Shown here: positions 1-12,800 of the stretch, one piece after another
Numbering within the stretch: the stretch's first letter is position 1
Layout: each line of letters starts with the position of its first letter
Assembly: GCA_000405945.1 (NCBI GenBank)
Contig: ASOC01000010.1
Location: 1-32,137, forward strand
DNA from: Candidatus Omnitrophus fodinae SCGC AAA011-A17
Lineage (GTDB): Bacteria > Omnitrophota > Omnitrophia > Omnitrophales > Omnitrophaceae
Length of the DNA: 32,137 bases
Reading direction: 5' to 3'
Position numbers and translations under genes: made by a program
Notes under the pieces: model-generated
Told to the model about the DNA's origin: nothing
What the model saw: the letters and a program-made list of their open reading frames with translations, nothing else
Databases searched by the model: none

Positions 1-2
1 CT

Positions 3-869
3 GTTTTGGGAGGCGTTGCGTCGACCCGTAGACTTTTTGACGGTTTGGCTGCGCAATTCATGAGCCGGACGCTAACGACCGCCGATTACTGGGCTGTATT
101 CACTGATCTATTAGATGAAAAATCGGTCAAGGATATTGTCAAACAGTGGTTAACCGCCGCTGATTCCAAGGCCTCTTCGATGACCGACAAAGAGTATATT
201 CAAGGGATGTTTCAGGCCATTCTCCGCAGACTGCCCAGTGACGATGAATTGACCGGGTATGATAAAAAAATCACCGACGGGACCCTGACGCGCGACACCC
301 TGCTTGACGCCGTGATAAAACTTGCCGGCGACACCGGCGAGCGACCGTTGTCTATTGTTCTTAATAATCCTTTCCAGCTTTACACCTCGCGGTTTATCGA
401 AGCCAAGATTGATTTGTTGGACATGGTTCGTGATTTCGTTTCCAACAATAGGTCTGTGGAGATGCCGATTCAAATCACCTTTGACCGGGTTCAGGACAGG
501 CTGCAGGAAATTTCCGTTCTCATCGCCGAGAGAGAAAAGACCGTGAAAATTGTGGCCAATCAGCTGACGGATATTAAAAATTTTAATCTGAACTGGCAAA
601 CAGCCTATGCGAATATGACGAGTGTCCAAACGGCCGTGAATGATGCCGCCCGTATCGAAAGTCAGCTTTCGGTCGAGAAACTGCTTGAGGCCATTGATGA
701 TGAGGAGTTTGAGAACGCTACGGGCCAGGTGGTAGATTTCCAAGGCTTGGTTGATTCCATGCAGGAGGTCTGGACGCGCATTCAGGCGGGAAGTGACGTG
801 ACGGATATCGCGGTTCTGGATGTTGTTCTTAAACAGGACGCTGAAAAGTTGAGCGCGATATTTAAATAA
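3..869 (+). CDS. C-terminal part of a DUF4214-like protein (5' end outside window)
   Basis: The frame is open from the left edge (codon 3-5) to a TAA stop at 867-869. The first start-like codon is a TTG at 6-8 with no visible ribosome binding site, so I treat the gene as cut by the window. Counting from that TTG, residues ~60-107 (YIQGMFQAILRRLPSDDELT, then TDGTLTRDTLLDAVIKLAG) fit the DUF4214 pattern: an aromatic/Arg-rich helix, a 'grxPd' turn, then a 'Gxltr..ll.ai' helix. Residues ~5-48 look like the second half of a preceding similar unit. The rest is helical and charged (residues ~110-287), with no membrane segment and no catalytic motif. DUF4214 is a domain of unknown function common in large secreted and surface proteins. 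The last 88 bp overlap the 3' end of the giant minus-strand gene. The DUF4214 assignment is by pattern only. Confidence 0.7.
   Translation, partial: VLGGVASTRRLFDGLAAQFMSRTLTTADYWAVFTDLLDEKSVKDIVKQWLTAADSKASSMTDKEYIQGMFQAILRRLPSDDELTGYDKKITDGTLTRDTLLDAVIKLAGDTGERPLSIVLNNPFQLYTSRFIEAKIDLLDMVRDFVSNNRSVEMPIQITFDRVQDRLQEISVLIAEREKTVKIVANQLTDIKNFNLNWQTAYANMTSVQTAVNDAARIESQLSVEKLLEAIDDEEFENATGQVVDFQGLVDSMQEVWTRIQAGSDVTDIAVLDVVLKQDAEKLSAIFK
782..869. other. 88-bp tail-to-tail overlap of two convergent genes
   Basis: The minus-strand frame ends with TGA at 782-784, while the plus-strand frame ends with TAA at 867-869. The last 29 minus-strand codons (starting about NYLNIALNFSAS) no longer look like the GxxYxV repeats. 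They may be read-through past an ancestral stop near 870. Confidence 0.85.
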
Positions 870-3800
870 TTCATATCCTCGTTATAGTTCCACTGGTATT
901 GCTTGCCCATGAGCATAAAACTGCCGGAACCCGCACCGCTGGAAACGCTCATGACCGGCATTACCGCGAAATCTGCGGGCAAAGAACCCGAAACCTGATA
1001 GAAAACATGATTCAGATAGATCACATTGTTCGGCGCCGAGGGCACCATGGCCTGAGGTGTCAAAGTGATCATTCTTACGCCGCCAATTTCGCTGGATTCA
1101 ATCTTGTAAGTCACAAGGTCCAGATCAATGAGGTCTTCGCCGTTAACGCCCTTATGACTTTGATTTGAACCACCGCCAAATGGGCCGCCTTCATTTGAAT
1201 AGAAAAAGTAACTGTCAGACCCGGCGTCTTTGTACCAGGAATAAGTGATGCCCGTGACTTGCACCGTATCACCACCCGTGACCTTGTCAAAATCTCCTGC
1301 CTTGAGATGGTTCGAATAGGTCTTTTTTCCGTTGCTTAGCAGGAAATACCCTTGAGCGTCCCGGTTCACCGCGTAAAGCTCACCCCGGATATTGATCACG
1401 CGGTCCGTCACGTCCAGGCTGGAACGCTCTCCGGCCACATGAATTATTCCCGCTTCATTTTTGCTCACGGTGAAATCCACACCGTTCAGCGTGACCACGT
1501 GTGTGCCGGCATTGCTGGTTTCACTGAAACCGTCCGCCTCAAAGGTGTAAGTCTCGTTTCCGTTGTCCGTGACCGTGTAAAGCGTGTCATCAATCATCAG
1601 CCCCTGAGTCAGCGCGGCCTTGCTTACTTCGGGATGACTGTCCACCGTGATTTCATTCAGAATAGCGTTAAAAGACAGCGAATAAGTCACGTTATTCAGG
1701 ACAATCTGGTGGCCATTGCCAGTGCTCAAGACGCTAGTGCCGCGGTTTGATTCCACCGCAAATCTCCATTCATTCCCTTCTTTGGTTACAAGATAAATCA
1801 CGCCTCCCGCTTTAATGATGGCCTCACCGGCCAGCACACTCTCGCGGTGGGCTTCTTTCATGGAAAGCGTTTCCGGAGTAGTGCCGGTCAACTCATAAGT
1901 CTTCCCGGCGATCATGACAGCTCCGTTAGCACTCAAAACTGTGTTTTTTCCGTCAAAGAATTCGAAATTTCCGCCAGCGACGCTTGTGACCGTGTAGAAA
2001 ATACCGTTCAACGCAATGGCGGCTTTCGCCTCAGATACCGGCTTTTCGGCGGGTGCAGCAGCCTCGCCGGTGAAGAAACTTTTCGGCGTGATCACGGCCG
2101 AAACCACACCTGTCGCCGCGTCCTTGCTAATCGAATAAACCTTATCGCCTATCACCAATTTCTGATTCACTGCGCTCTGAATGGAAACCGCGCCGTCATT
2201 AAACTCAAAGGTTCCGTCAGCGTTTTCCGTGACCTTGTAAATTTTCGCGTCCAGCATCATGAACTTATTGGCGGTGGTCCGTGAAATTTCGGTATTGCGG
2301 GCCTCCAGTTTGTCGGCCGTGAGTATCGCCTGGTCTGCGGCATTCACCGCACCGTTATGATCAAGGTCCGAGCGTTTGTCGTACCTGCTGGTCTGGACAA
2401 AAATATCTTTGACCTCAAGCATCGAGCCGTAGGAAGCCGAATACGCGCTCAAATTCGGCGCAGTGCCCTGCGCCATACGGTTTCCGTCACCGTAGAAATC
2501 CACCACCACAAAGTGAACCGTGTGTTTGCCGGCCTTGAAATCCACGGGCATTTTCACAGTGGAGAAATCCAGGGTTTCAGTTGAAATTTCAAGGCCCGTC
2601 GAAGGATATTTCTGGCCGTCGATATAGACATCCACTTCAATCTTGTAATTCATGCCCTCCGGCAATTTGAGGAAATTGCGGGCGTCCAAGCCCACGTCAT
2701 AAGAGCCGTCAGCCGGAATTTCCACATTGTAAGAGAAGCGGTAATTTTGTTGTCTAACCACCAGGCCTTCATCCATGCGCGAAAAAATTTGATTACTGAA
2801 ATTATAATAACGGTTATCCGCGTTTCCACCGGCATAATAGACCTGGGTCGGGTCAGTCTCAGCCGAATAGTAGCCGTCAAAATATATCAGGTCATTTGCG
2901 CTCTTGGTCTGCGACATGGTTCCCATGGCCTGATCCATGACATTCTGGTCCAGGTCATTGAGTACGCCGTCATGCGCGATATCGCCCAAACGGTTCTCCG
3001 TGAACACGGGCAAGCCGGCCTGCTCCGTGATGGCATAGTCCCTGCCGTTCACGGTCACGGCCGAAATCCCGCTGACAACTACCTTGCTTCTGTCACTGAT
3101 TTGATACACGGCGTCCAAATCTTTCCACACATAATAAGTGCCGCCGTTCAGTGAAATCTCGCGGACACTATCCGTGTCATGATAGGCCGCAAAGAAAGCT
3201 TTGACATCAACATCATTCACGCGGCCGTCTCCCTCAATACCGCCTATCTGTTTGAAATCAACCGTCGCGGCACCGAACAGCCTGGGTTTGTAAGCCTCTT
3301 TCACGCTATTCGGCTGCCCCTTGGCCGCAACCAAAGACCACGAATCGCCGCGAACAACCGCCCCGGCTTGCGACGCACCAAATTGCTGTCGAAGAATGTT
3401 CACAAGCTGCCAGTAACCATTCATATCGGCAACCAATTCACCTTGACTGCCCATTACGGCGCCCAAATCGCCTTGAATGCCCATCAACACAATACGTCCC
3501 TGAGGTAGACGATTGAGGATATCGACCAAAGCCGCCTGCTGGGATGCCCCGTTTTTCGAGAAATCAAAAACATACCGTTTCAGCGGCTCGCCGGTTTTCT
3601 CATCCACAATTACGACATGCAATCCGTTGGCATTGTCCACCGGCACCCTCTCGCCATTCACATAAAACTCTACGCTGTTACCGTCATCCTTGCCTTTGGA
3701 CACCCCCTTGGCGTCCACGCTAGCGAGAGCCGAGGCCATGTCCGCGCGATTATTAAACTTGGCATCGCGCAGGAAAACCCGGTCGGTTTCAATGCCGACT

Positions 3801-6800
3801 CCGGGCTGGGGATTTAACCAACGGTATTTGATTCCATGTTTGCCCGGCGTGAGCTTAAGTTTCAGTATTCCGTCCTGATACTCGGTAGCGTTAGCCGGGA
3901 TGACAATATTGCCCTTCACCACACCGTCCACACTCACTTCAATCACGTAATCATAATCCGCGGGAACGCTGCGGCCGTCATAACTTCTGACATTTATACC
4001 AATTTCATAAGTACCGGAACCGTCTTCCGAAATTTCAAACGGTTTCCTGGCAGCCTGCAATTCTGCGGTTGAAATTTCACTTTCAGACACATTCATCCCG
4101 CCCGGACTGACAGGAAAACCTAAGTAATAATTCCAACTGTTGGGTTCTTCGTTATAAACGGCGTAGGCTTTTTGCTTGACGTAATCCATAACAAAATCGC
4201 CCGTCTGGGTAGCGCCCACCACTGATTTATCCTGCATATAAATCGAACCGGCCGCGCTCAAGAACAGCTGCTTGTCACGGTTATCAACGACGCCGTTATA
4301 GTCTAGGTCCGTAAGCACAGGTTCGCGGAAGGCGTAGCGGCCCAAGCCGTCCTGCGTGACATCATAATTAACTCCCTGAACACGGATTCTTCCGGTTGAA
4401 AGGTCCTGAACATTCCTTTCAGTCGCAGACTGAAGGACCAGGGCTCCCTCCTGATTTTTAGCCGCCGTGTAAAGAACACCGTTGATTTCAATGCTCTGGC
4501 CTTCCACGCTTGCGGATTCAGCCCTGGCTTGAGCGAGTTTTACGTGGCCGTTTTCATTCACGCTCACGTCAAACTTATTATCCCCGATAGAAACCTTGTT
4601 GTCGGACGAACTCGTGTAAAGGCCGCGCTCCAGCGTTAAAGCCGTGGTCTCCGGATCCCTCACGATGTCATAAACCGCGCCATCCGCTTTCACCTTCATC
4701 GTGCGTTCATCGGGCGAAAAGCCGAGATTATAAACTTCAACATCGTAAATTTTTGAGCCGGCATTTCCGCTTCGGGTATAACTCATTCTGACATAATGGG
4801 CACGCGTCGGAGGCAGATTAAACTCCATAGCCGCAGCCGTTACCGGGTTCATAGCCACCGTAACCCAGTGCTCATTGTCCAGAGAGACCTCAACCATCAC
4901 GCCACTGATACCGTTGGGCTCTCCATATTTGGCATGTTTTGACACAACTTTCTCAATCCATTGTTCTTTGCCAAGATCAATGGTCACGAATTGATCAAAC
5001 ATCTGCGGCTGATTCCACTGCGGCGCCGGCCCGTCTGCAAAAATAAGTTCACCGCGAAGTCCGGCAGCATATTGCCCCTCATGCCCGCCTATGACATTAT
5101 TCACCTCGGGCGTTTGCCAACTCAAAGCCGAGTGGTCAATGACTTTCGCGCCCTCTTCCACGGAAGCGAGATTCACCACCCCTGAAGGCAGTGCGTCATA
5201 GCTCTGGAAACGAACGACCTGCGCCTCTTTGATAAACACATCCCGCATGCGCAGGGTGGGCGGTTGGGGTCTGGATGGAGCCTGATTTTCCGCCGGAGGC
5301 TCGGGCATAAAACCTCCAAACATGCCGTCAAGCCCATCTCCAAAACCGCTGTAATCACCGTAGTACGGATCCATTGGCTGACCGCCGTCAGGAATTTGCA
5401 TGCCATAGTCGTACATGCCCGGATCATACCAACCCATGTTATACATGTCCGAATCGCCCTCATTGCCGACCGACCAGCTGTAGCTAATGTCATGGACACC
5501 CGTATTCATATTCACCATGATTTTCTCGAGCTGATATTCGGGCGTGCCGGATTTGATTTCAATCACACCGGCCAGCAATGCATCCACGTAGACCGAAACC
5601 TTGTACACCATATCCTGCCCCAGCGAATCAACAGCCCCCTGCGTGACAATCGCGGTTCCCTTAGCATCCAGACCAATTTCATACAAGCCTGGATACTGAA
5701 CAGCAAACTTGTAACTGGCACTGGAGTTGGTCGTGGAATACAGACTGCCGTCATAATCCACGACCCAGCTGGAACTGCGGGCCGATGTTCTATCAGCTTT
5801 TTTGGTGTAGGTTTTATATTCCAGCGCGATAAAATCAAACAGGCCATCCGGCCTCAATTTCATCTCATACCGTTTTCCATTGATGGTGACAATCTGATTC
5901 ACGGCGTAAACGCGTTCGCCGGCCGGAAGACTCATGAACTCAAAAGTACCGTCCTGGTTCCGGGTTACCGCATATTTTTCGCCGGCTATCTCGATCACCT
6001 CATCCGCTTCCTGACGGCTCATGCCATGCGGCTGGATCAAAGTCACCTGGCCGGTTTTATCATCCCGTCTGACGTCAAAAATCAAATCATCCGCCTCCAC
6101 CAAATGGTTAGCAGAATCGCTGACAGTGACCTTAGCGCCGTCTTCGAAACGCATCAGTTCATAGGTGCCGTCCGCTTTCTTGCTCACGGAATACACGTCA
6201 TAAGTCCCCTTCACCTCCTCGATCGCCTTCAAGTCCTTCTTAAGATCTTCCTCCAGCGCCGTGATAACATCCTGCTGGGCCAAGGCCTGCTGCACCAAAG
6301 CGTTCTTTTCCGCCTCAAGCTGGGCGTAGGCCGGTGACGCGGGATTGACGGTTTGCATTTGCATGAGTTTTCCGAACATCCGATTCTCGAGGTCTTTCCA
6401 TTTGTCATATTCGGTGACGGGCGGTTGAGGAACCGCGTAGGCCGCGGTAGGATTCGGATAATCCGCCGGTTTCACTCCCAACCCCGCCGCTTTTTTCTGA
6501 TACAAATCAAACACGCGGGTATAACGGTCAAGTTTGATAACGCCTTCCGCCACAGGCAGGCTGCGAACGTGGTCGAGCAAGACCTGGTCGTCAACATTCA
6601 CCTTGCCGTCGCCATTCAGGTCCGCGCGTTCATCCACCATGCGGGCAAACATTTTGTCCACAGAAACTTCCGCGGCTTTGACCACAGCGCCGTTGCCAAG
6701 ATAATTGTATTGATCAGCCCACTGGAAGCTCACGTTGTGTTTGCCGTGCGGCAAGTAAACCGGCAAAGAAGCCTCAATATATTTTTCATTCTGCCAGGGA

Positions 6801-9800
6801 ATAGCGATGGTCCCTTGTTTGATGAAATCGACATACACGTCAAAGTGCAAGTCTTTGCCCGTCACCACATTGCCCCATTGCAGGATGGGCTGTGCCGCAG
6901 CCTCGGCTGTCTTGATTTTCATGGACTTAATTTCAAACGCTCCGCCTTTGGCATTGATGGGATCAAAACGCAGTTTCTTGATCATCCCCCGCCAATTGGG
7001 AATATTTTTCAGGTCGATTTTGTAAGTGTGGAATTCGCCGTCGTCTGAAATGAAAAAGCGGGAAGACTTGGCTTCCGTGAACTGCGTGTCACTGTCCGCC
7101 AACCAGTAAAGTTGCCCTTCGGAGCCCTTGGTGGCGCGGTAGGTGATTTCCAAATAACCGGTCTGGGCCGCGCCAAGGTTGATATCGTTATAAACCAGAT
7201 AAGGATCACCGCTTGACCACCACGAATCGGAAGACTCTCCATAAAGCGACCCGTCCCTGCCGTAAGACCAATTGATAATGTCATTGGGATTGGTGGTCCA
7301 TTTGGTCCAGTCAGGAACCCCCGCCAGTTCGGAAATATTCTTGGCGGACAGTCCCAAATTATAAAGGCCCGCTTCCGGTATATCGAATGGGTAACCAAGC
7401 CCTATACCGTACATACTGCCATACATTCCCGGCATGATCCCGGGCATCATACCCGGCTCCATACCAGGGCCACTAACACTCTCGGGCTGGAAATAAACAT
7501 CCGGATTAATGCTATGGCGGGTCTGGCCGTCGCGCAGCCAATTACCTTCAGCCCAGGATGGGTTAAAATAGCCTCCCTGCGACATTACGGCCAACGATTG
7601 ATCCAATCCGGCCACTGCGGTCACATCCATTTGAGGATTACGCAATGCCTGGCGGAATATGGCCACGTCTTCACGATTGATTTGGCCGTCTTTATTGAAA
7701 TCCATGTAATGATCCATCACGGTTTCTATTTGTCCACTGCCGTCTTCCGCTTCAAGAATAATGTAGCGCTTACCTTCAATCATGATGGTTCCGGACTTGG
7801 CGTCGCTCGGGTAAGTTTTGGATTGATCGCTGAAGTTGTAAACGCCGTGATTGTCTCTTGAGACATAGTAGGTTTTCCCGTTAAGAGCGAGAATTTGGAC
7901 CTGATCCTCGCCGGCCGTAGAGCTCATATAAAGATCCAGGTCTTCAACATCCACCCTGCCGTCTTTATTGATGTCCGCCCGCTCGTCCCAATGAGCATCT
8001 GTCACGGAAACCTGGCCCAGTTCCACGCTGGTCCCCGCCTCCGGATTAAGCCACACAAAGCGAACACGGTGCGCACCATCCGTGAGATTTAACTTAATGG
8101 ACGCATCCTGATAATGAACACGGTCAGCGGGAATGATAAGCGTCCCGGCGGCGCGACTCATATCATCCACGTAAACCGCGAAACGGTAATCGGTAAACTG
8201 GGCGGGAAGTTGCTGTTTATTTAAAGCGCGGGCTTCGAGTCCCACGTTGTATTCACCCGAACCATTCATCTGGAACTGATAATCCACGTAATAATCCCGA
8301 GTAAAGCTCTCGTTAAACTCGGCTGCCAGGCCTTTACGGAAAATGCCTGCCTGTCTATCCGCTTCCGACACATACTGGGCGTAAAAAGCGGACATACCGA
8401 CGGGCATTTCGTTAACCGTTGAGGGATCCAAAGAAACAGACCAGCGGGGATCCATGCGCCATGAACCCATGGCCGCGTCCAGAATAGCTCGGTCAGCGGC
8501 CGTGGTGACCCAGTCCGCGTTCAAATCACTGGACACGATTTCCTTGAGTTTGATTTCTCCGGTTTCTTCGTTCACAACCTGAATCTTATAGCGCCGCCCG
8601 TCCACCAATTCAACTATGCCCGTTTCGGGATCGCTCCAATAGAAAACCCGTGGATCTGATTCAATACGAAAAACATAAGTGCCCGCTTGATTTTCGACAA
8701 AATAGGCCTGGCCGTTCACGATAAGTGGGGTGACACCGCGCGAGGATGTGGCAGATTGTTTGAACAACGTTAAATCAGCGCCGTCGATCTTGCCATCCGG
8801 TTTAAGGTCAAAGACCGCGGAATAGGCCGGATCTTCGGCAAAAATCTGGCGCACCGCGGCCCGCACATCATTGCGCGGATTGGTCCACACGAACTTTATG
8901 AAGTGCATACCGGCCGTGAATTCTTTCTGAAACTTGGCTTCCGCGAAGCGCACGCCGTTGCCGTCAACTTTTAAATGCCCGGCCGGATTAATGAAATCTC
9001 CATCCGTATAGACATCAAATTCAAACGCATACCCCTGAGGCAAAGCAGTGCCGACGCCGTTACGCACATCCAATCCGATATCAAAGGTTCTCTTTTGTGG
9101 CACTTCGATGGTGGACTGAAGCACGTATTGCGGCTGCTCATCAAAGCCGTATTCACCATATCCATATCCGTATCCGTAACTGGAAACCACATAATCCACG
9201 TCATTGGACGGCTTATAGAAATTCTGCATTTGCGTGTAATTTAAAGAAGCGGTTTGAATGCGCGGAACATACACCGAACCCATGGCCTTCAAGAACAACT
9301 CTGAATCAGCCGCCGTCATTTTTCCATCCGCGTTAAAATCGGCCGGAACAATCTCCACCACTTCATAATGGGTTGCGTCACCCTCAATAGGCTGGATCAC
9401 AAAAGGTTTACCGTCTATTGTGAGCCGGTTGGCCTCCGAAACAGCGCTTCGGAGCGTCTGGGTTCCGTCATAGAGCGAGAAAGTGACATCCGCGTTCCTG
9501 CGCAAGTAATAATCTTTACCCGCCAGAGAGATTTTCTGACTGCCGGCAGTCTGGCCGCGTTGTTTCATATAAATGATTTCATCGTCCCCGTTGACCAGAC
9601 CGTCATGATTGATATCCGCGCGGACATCCATCAGCGGCTGGGTAAAAGCAACGGTTAAGATATTCCCTGCGCCCACATCCTGCAGGCCTGACTTGACGCG
9701 CACTTCTCCGTTCCAGTCGGAAGGCGCATAAGCCGTCAAATCAAGATTCAGAAGGCTGGTCTGCCCCATGGTTATTTGGGACTTGAGGTCCACAATTTGG

Positions 9801-12800
9801 TCAACGCCCGGCATATCAGTACGAACCTGGCCAAGCCCGAGAGCCACGGATTTCACGTAAGTGCTGCCGTTGTAGTAATCAATCACCAACCCCGCAAAAG
9901 AATTCTGCGTGCTATTGTAATAAGAATTGGAGGTAGTCACATTCAGTCCCAGCTGGGTCAGGCCCTTCAAATTCACGGTATCAAAACCATAACCATAGGA
10001 ATTATTCGATGCCATGCCGGTTTCAAGTTTGAGAAGACCGGCCGCGTTCGTGGTCATACGTGCAAAACTTGATCCCTCTGAATGCGCCGTCGAAAGCGCG
10101 GTTATTTTATTATTTGCCATCGCGTCGTTAAACACGGTATCGTCCGCGCTGTTAATCACGCCGTCCTGATTAAGGTCAGAGACCAGTTTCTGAGTCAATT
10201 CAAGGCGCCCGCCGGTCAAAGTGGCTATTGAATAAGGTCTTTCCTTAAGCGTGATAACCGAATTATTGGAAACCGCGGGCGTGACTATAGTACCGTTTCT
10301 GAACAGAACCGACCCGTCCGGACCCTTTTGGGTAAGGTAGGAAACACCTCCGACCTGAATGGCCTCGCCGTCAAACTCGCGCATGCGCTGTTTGGAGTAA
10401 AGCGCGATATCGAGGTCATCGACTTTGTTGTCATGATTCATATCCACCCGCGAATCATAGACGCCGGTAAAGTAGGCATCCTGGAATATCTTGTCGTCAG
10501 CATCGTCAACCACATTGTCCTGGTTAAAATCAACAACGTAACGGGTACGTAACTTGATTTCTCCGCTCACCGCGTCCACGGTCTCGACGCCGTAAGTTCT
10601 TCCGCCCATGGTGACCTGGCTGCGGTCTCCGCTAATCTCATAGACTGCTACACGGTCATTGAGAATCATGTCGACCTTGTAAACCGCGACTTCATGAATC
10701 CGCGAAGGCATCATGGAAGCTTCCTTGCCGTAATGGAATTTCACATAGCGCGCCACTGAGGGACTGATCACGGTCGAAATTTCCGAGCTGGTAACGGAAG
10801 CCACATTTGTTACTTCATTCCAAAGGATACCGTCAAAGGAGATTTCAACGCGATAGGAACCAACAGGGTATGAATCTCCCGGTTTATCGTGTTTCGAAAC
10901 AATCTTATAAATTTCCTGTGCAGAACCCAGATCCAGAGTCAGATACTGGTTATCATCAATCGAGTCAAACATGAAATCACCGTCCGTGTTGCCGGTAAAA
11001 AACGCCTCGGCCTCCGCAACTTTCCCGTCAATGACGTCCTGTGGATCATAATTCCAGGACGCGGAAGAATAAGCCGCTATATGCCCGCCCGCGGTTTGTA
11101 AAGCAATGTCCGTTGTCTCATCATTCTGTTTGTACATGTAATATTTCTGATTATTAAAGCTCATCACCTCTTTAACGGACTTGATATCCGTGATTTCTTT
11201 GTCAATCTGCTTCGCGTCATTCGCGTCAATGATAAAATCTCCGTTCAAATCCTTGCGAACGGCGGCGGTAGAGGTCAGCGCGATGAAAACCGATTTCACA
11301 TGTATCGTTTCCCCTTCATGTGCGTTGGCCCAGCGGAAAGTGATATCCTGCGAGCCGGCCGGCAAGGAAATAAGCGCATTACCCGTGGTCCAATCCGTGT
11401 TCGCCGGGATGCGAATGGTTTGCGCGGCCGTGGTTGAAGTGCCAATCAAAACATCAATATCGTAATAGCCGTCCGCATTCGGCGCGCCCTGATCATTTTT
11501 AAGCGTTATTCCGACCCGGTAAGCATCGGCCTGCGCGGGATTGAAACTGTAAGTGAGCGAAGGCGTTTCTGTCCCCCCCGGACCTTGAAACGGCTCACCA
11601 ATAGTAAAATTGGTGATCGACATAACGCCCGAATTTTCACCGCTCGGGTCAGCATCCATAAACCACGGCCCCGTGAAGGTGACATTATTCTGGGCTGGTT
11701 TCTCATCTTTAACGACAGTTCCAAATGCGGCCGCGAGAGCGGATTGGTCCGCGCTGTCCACAAAGCCGTCGTTATTAAAATCAGCCTGCACATATTCGGT
11801 CAGGGTTTTCATACCCTGGGCATCCACAGCCGCCGTGAAAGTCATGCCTTCAAGTTCAATTTTGCCTCCGGCCTTTACGGTTTTGTCCACAGTGCCGGCT
11901 TTAAAATGGTAGAGAGTCGTGTCAGTCGCATCCACGGAAACCGTGTATGTGGTGGCGCCTATCGTAACCTGATAATTGGAAACAGTGAAAATCCGTGCCT
12001 TTCTGTTCAGTTGATATTGCGCCTTGGCCGCGGCCTGTCTGGCATAAAGGAAGTTGGTGAAATTATCGAACCCGGCTTTGGCCTGGGCCGCACTCTTGCC
12101 GCTCATTTCCACGCGGACTTTAGCGTCACCCGTAAAGCCTCCGCCCCAGGTACCGAGTTCGGTCCAAGCGCCGGCCTTATTATAGGAAGCTGTGAGCTTG
12201 TCATCCACGCGGGTCAGGCGGAATTTACCGGACATATCCGCATTCAGATGCTTCACCTCGGGCACTTCAATGTAGGGATTTTTCAGCACAATGTTGCCGG
12301 GCATTGCCATTTGGCCCATTTGCGCATTTTTCCATTCATAACGAATCGTATGCGACCCGGCAGTAAGATCGACATTCTCCAGTTTCCCGCTTTCAAAGGC
12401 TGCGTTATTTTCAGGGACGGTGATAAGTCCTTTGAGATCGCCGTCAACGTAAACGTTTATTTCATAATTCGTAATACCGGGAATATCCTGCCCAACTACA
12501 TTCCTTGCAAATATGCCGATATCATAAGCCCCGCTTGCCGCAGTATCCATGTCGTATTCAACCCAGGGAATACCCATGCCCATATAACTTGAAGTAATTG
12601 CGGACTCATCCTCCCACCAGGGATACCATTGGCTTCCGCCGTAAAACTCGTTCTCTGAAGCCGCCGAATATTGGCTGGCGTTTTTATCGATTCTCTGGGC
12701 CTCTTGGTCAACCACCCAATTGCCCGCGTCCTGCGAGAACACGGCTTTTTCCACACCGTTCTGAATCAAATGCGCGCGGTATTTTTGGTCACTGGCTCTT

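Noticed and set aside
150-743. 197-codon open frame on the minus strand opposite the DUF4214-like gene
   Set aside because: The plus-strand product has the coherent helical pattern; the minus-strand product shows no family and is a shadow.
5264-6337. 357-codon open frame on the plus strand
   Set aside because: Antisense shadow of the giant gene; no recognisable domain and the composition of a mirror translation.
9168-9192. Tandem ccatat/ccgtat hexamers as a microsatellite or regulatory repeat
   Set aside because: Too short, and in frame with a Tyr-Gly run of the giant protein; a coding low-complexity stretch is enough to explain it.
11585-12592. 335-codon open frame on the plus strand
   Set aside because: Antisense to the split concanavalin-like and module 1 regions, which have clear domain signatures on the minus strand.
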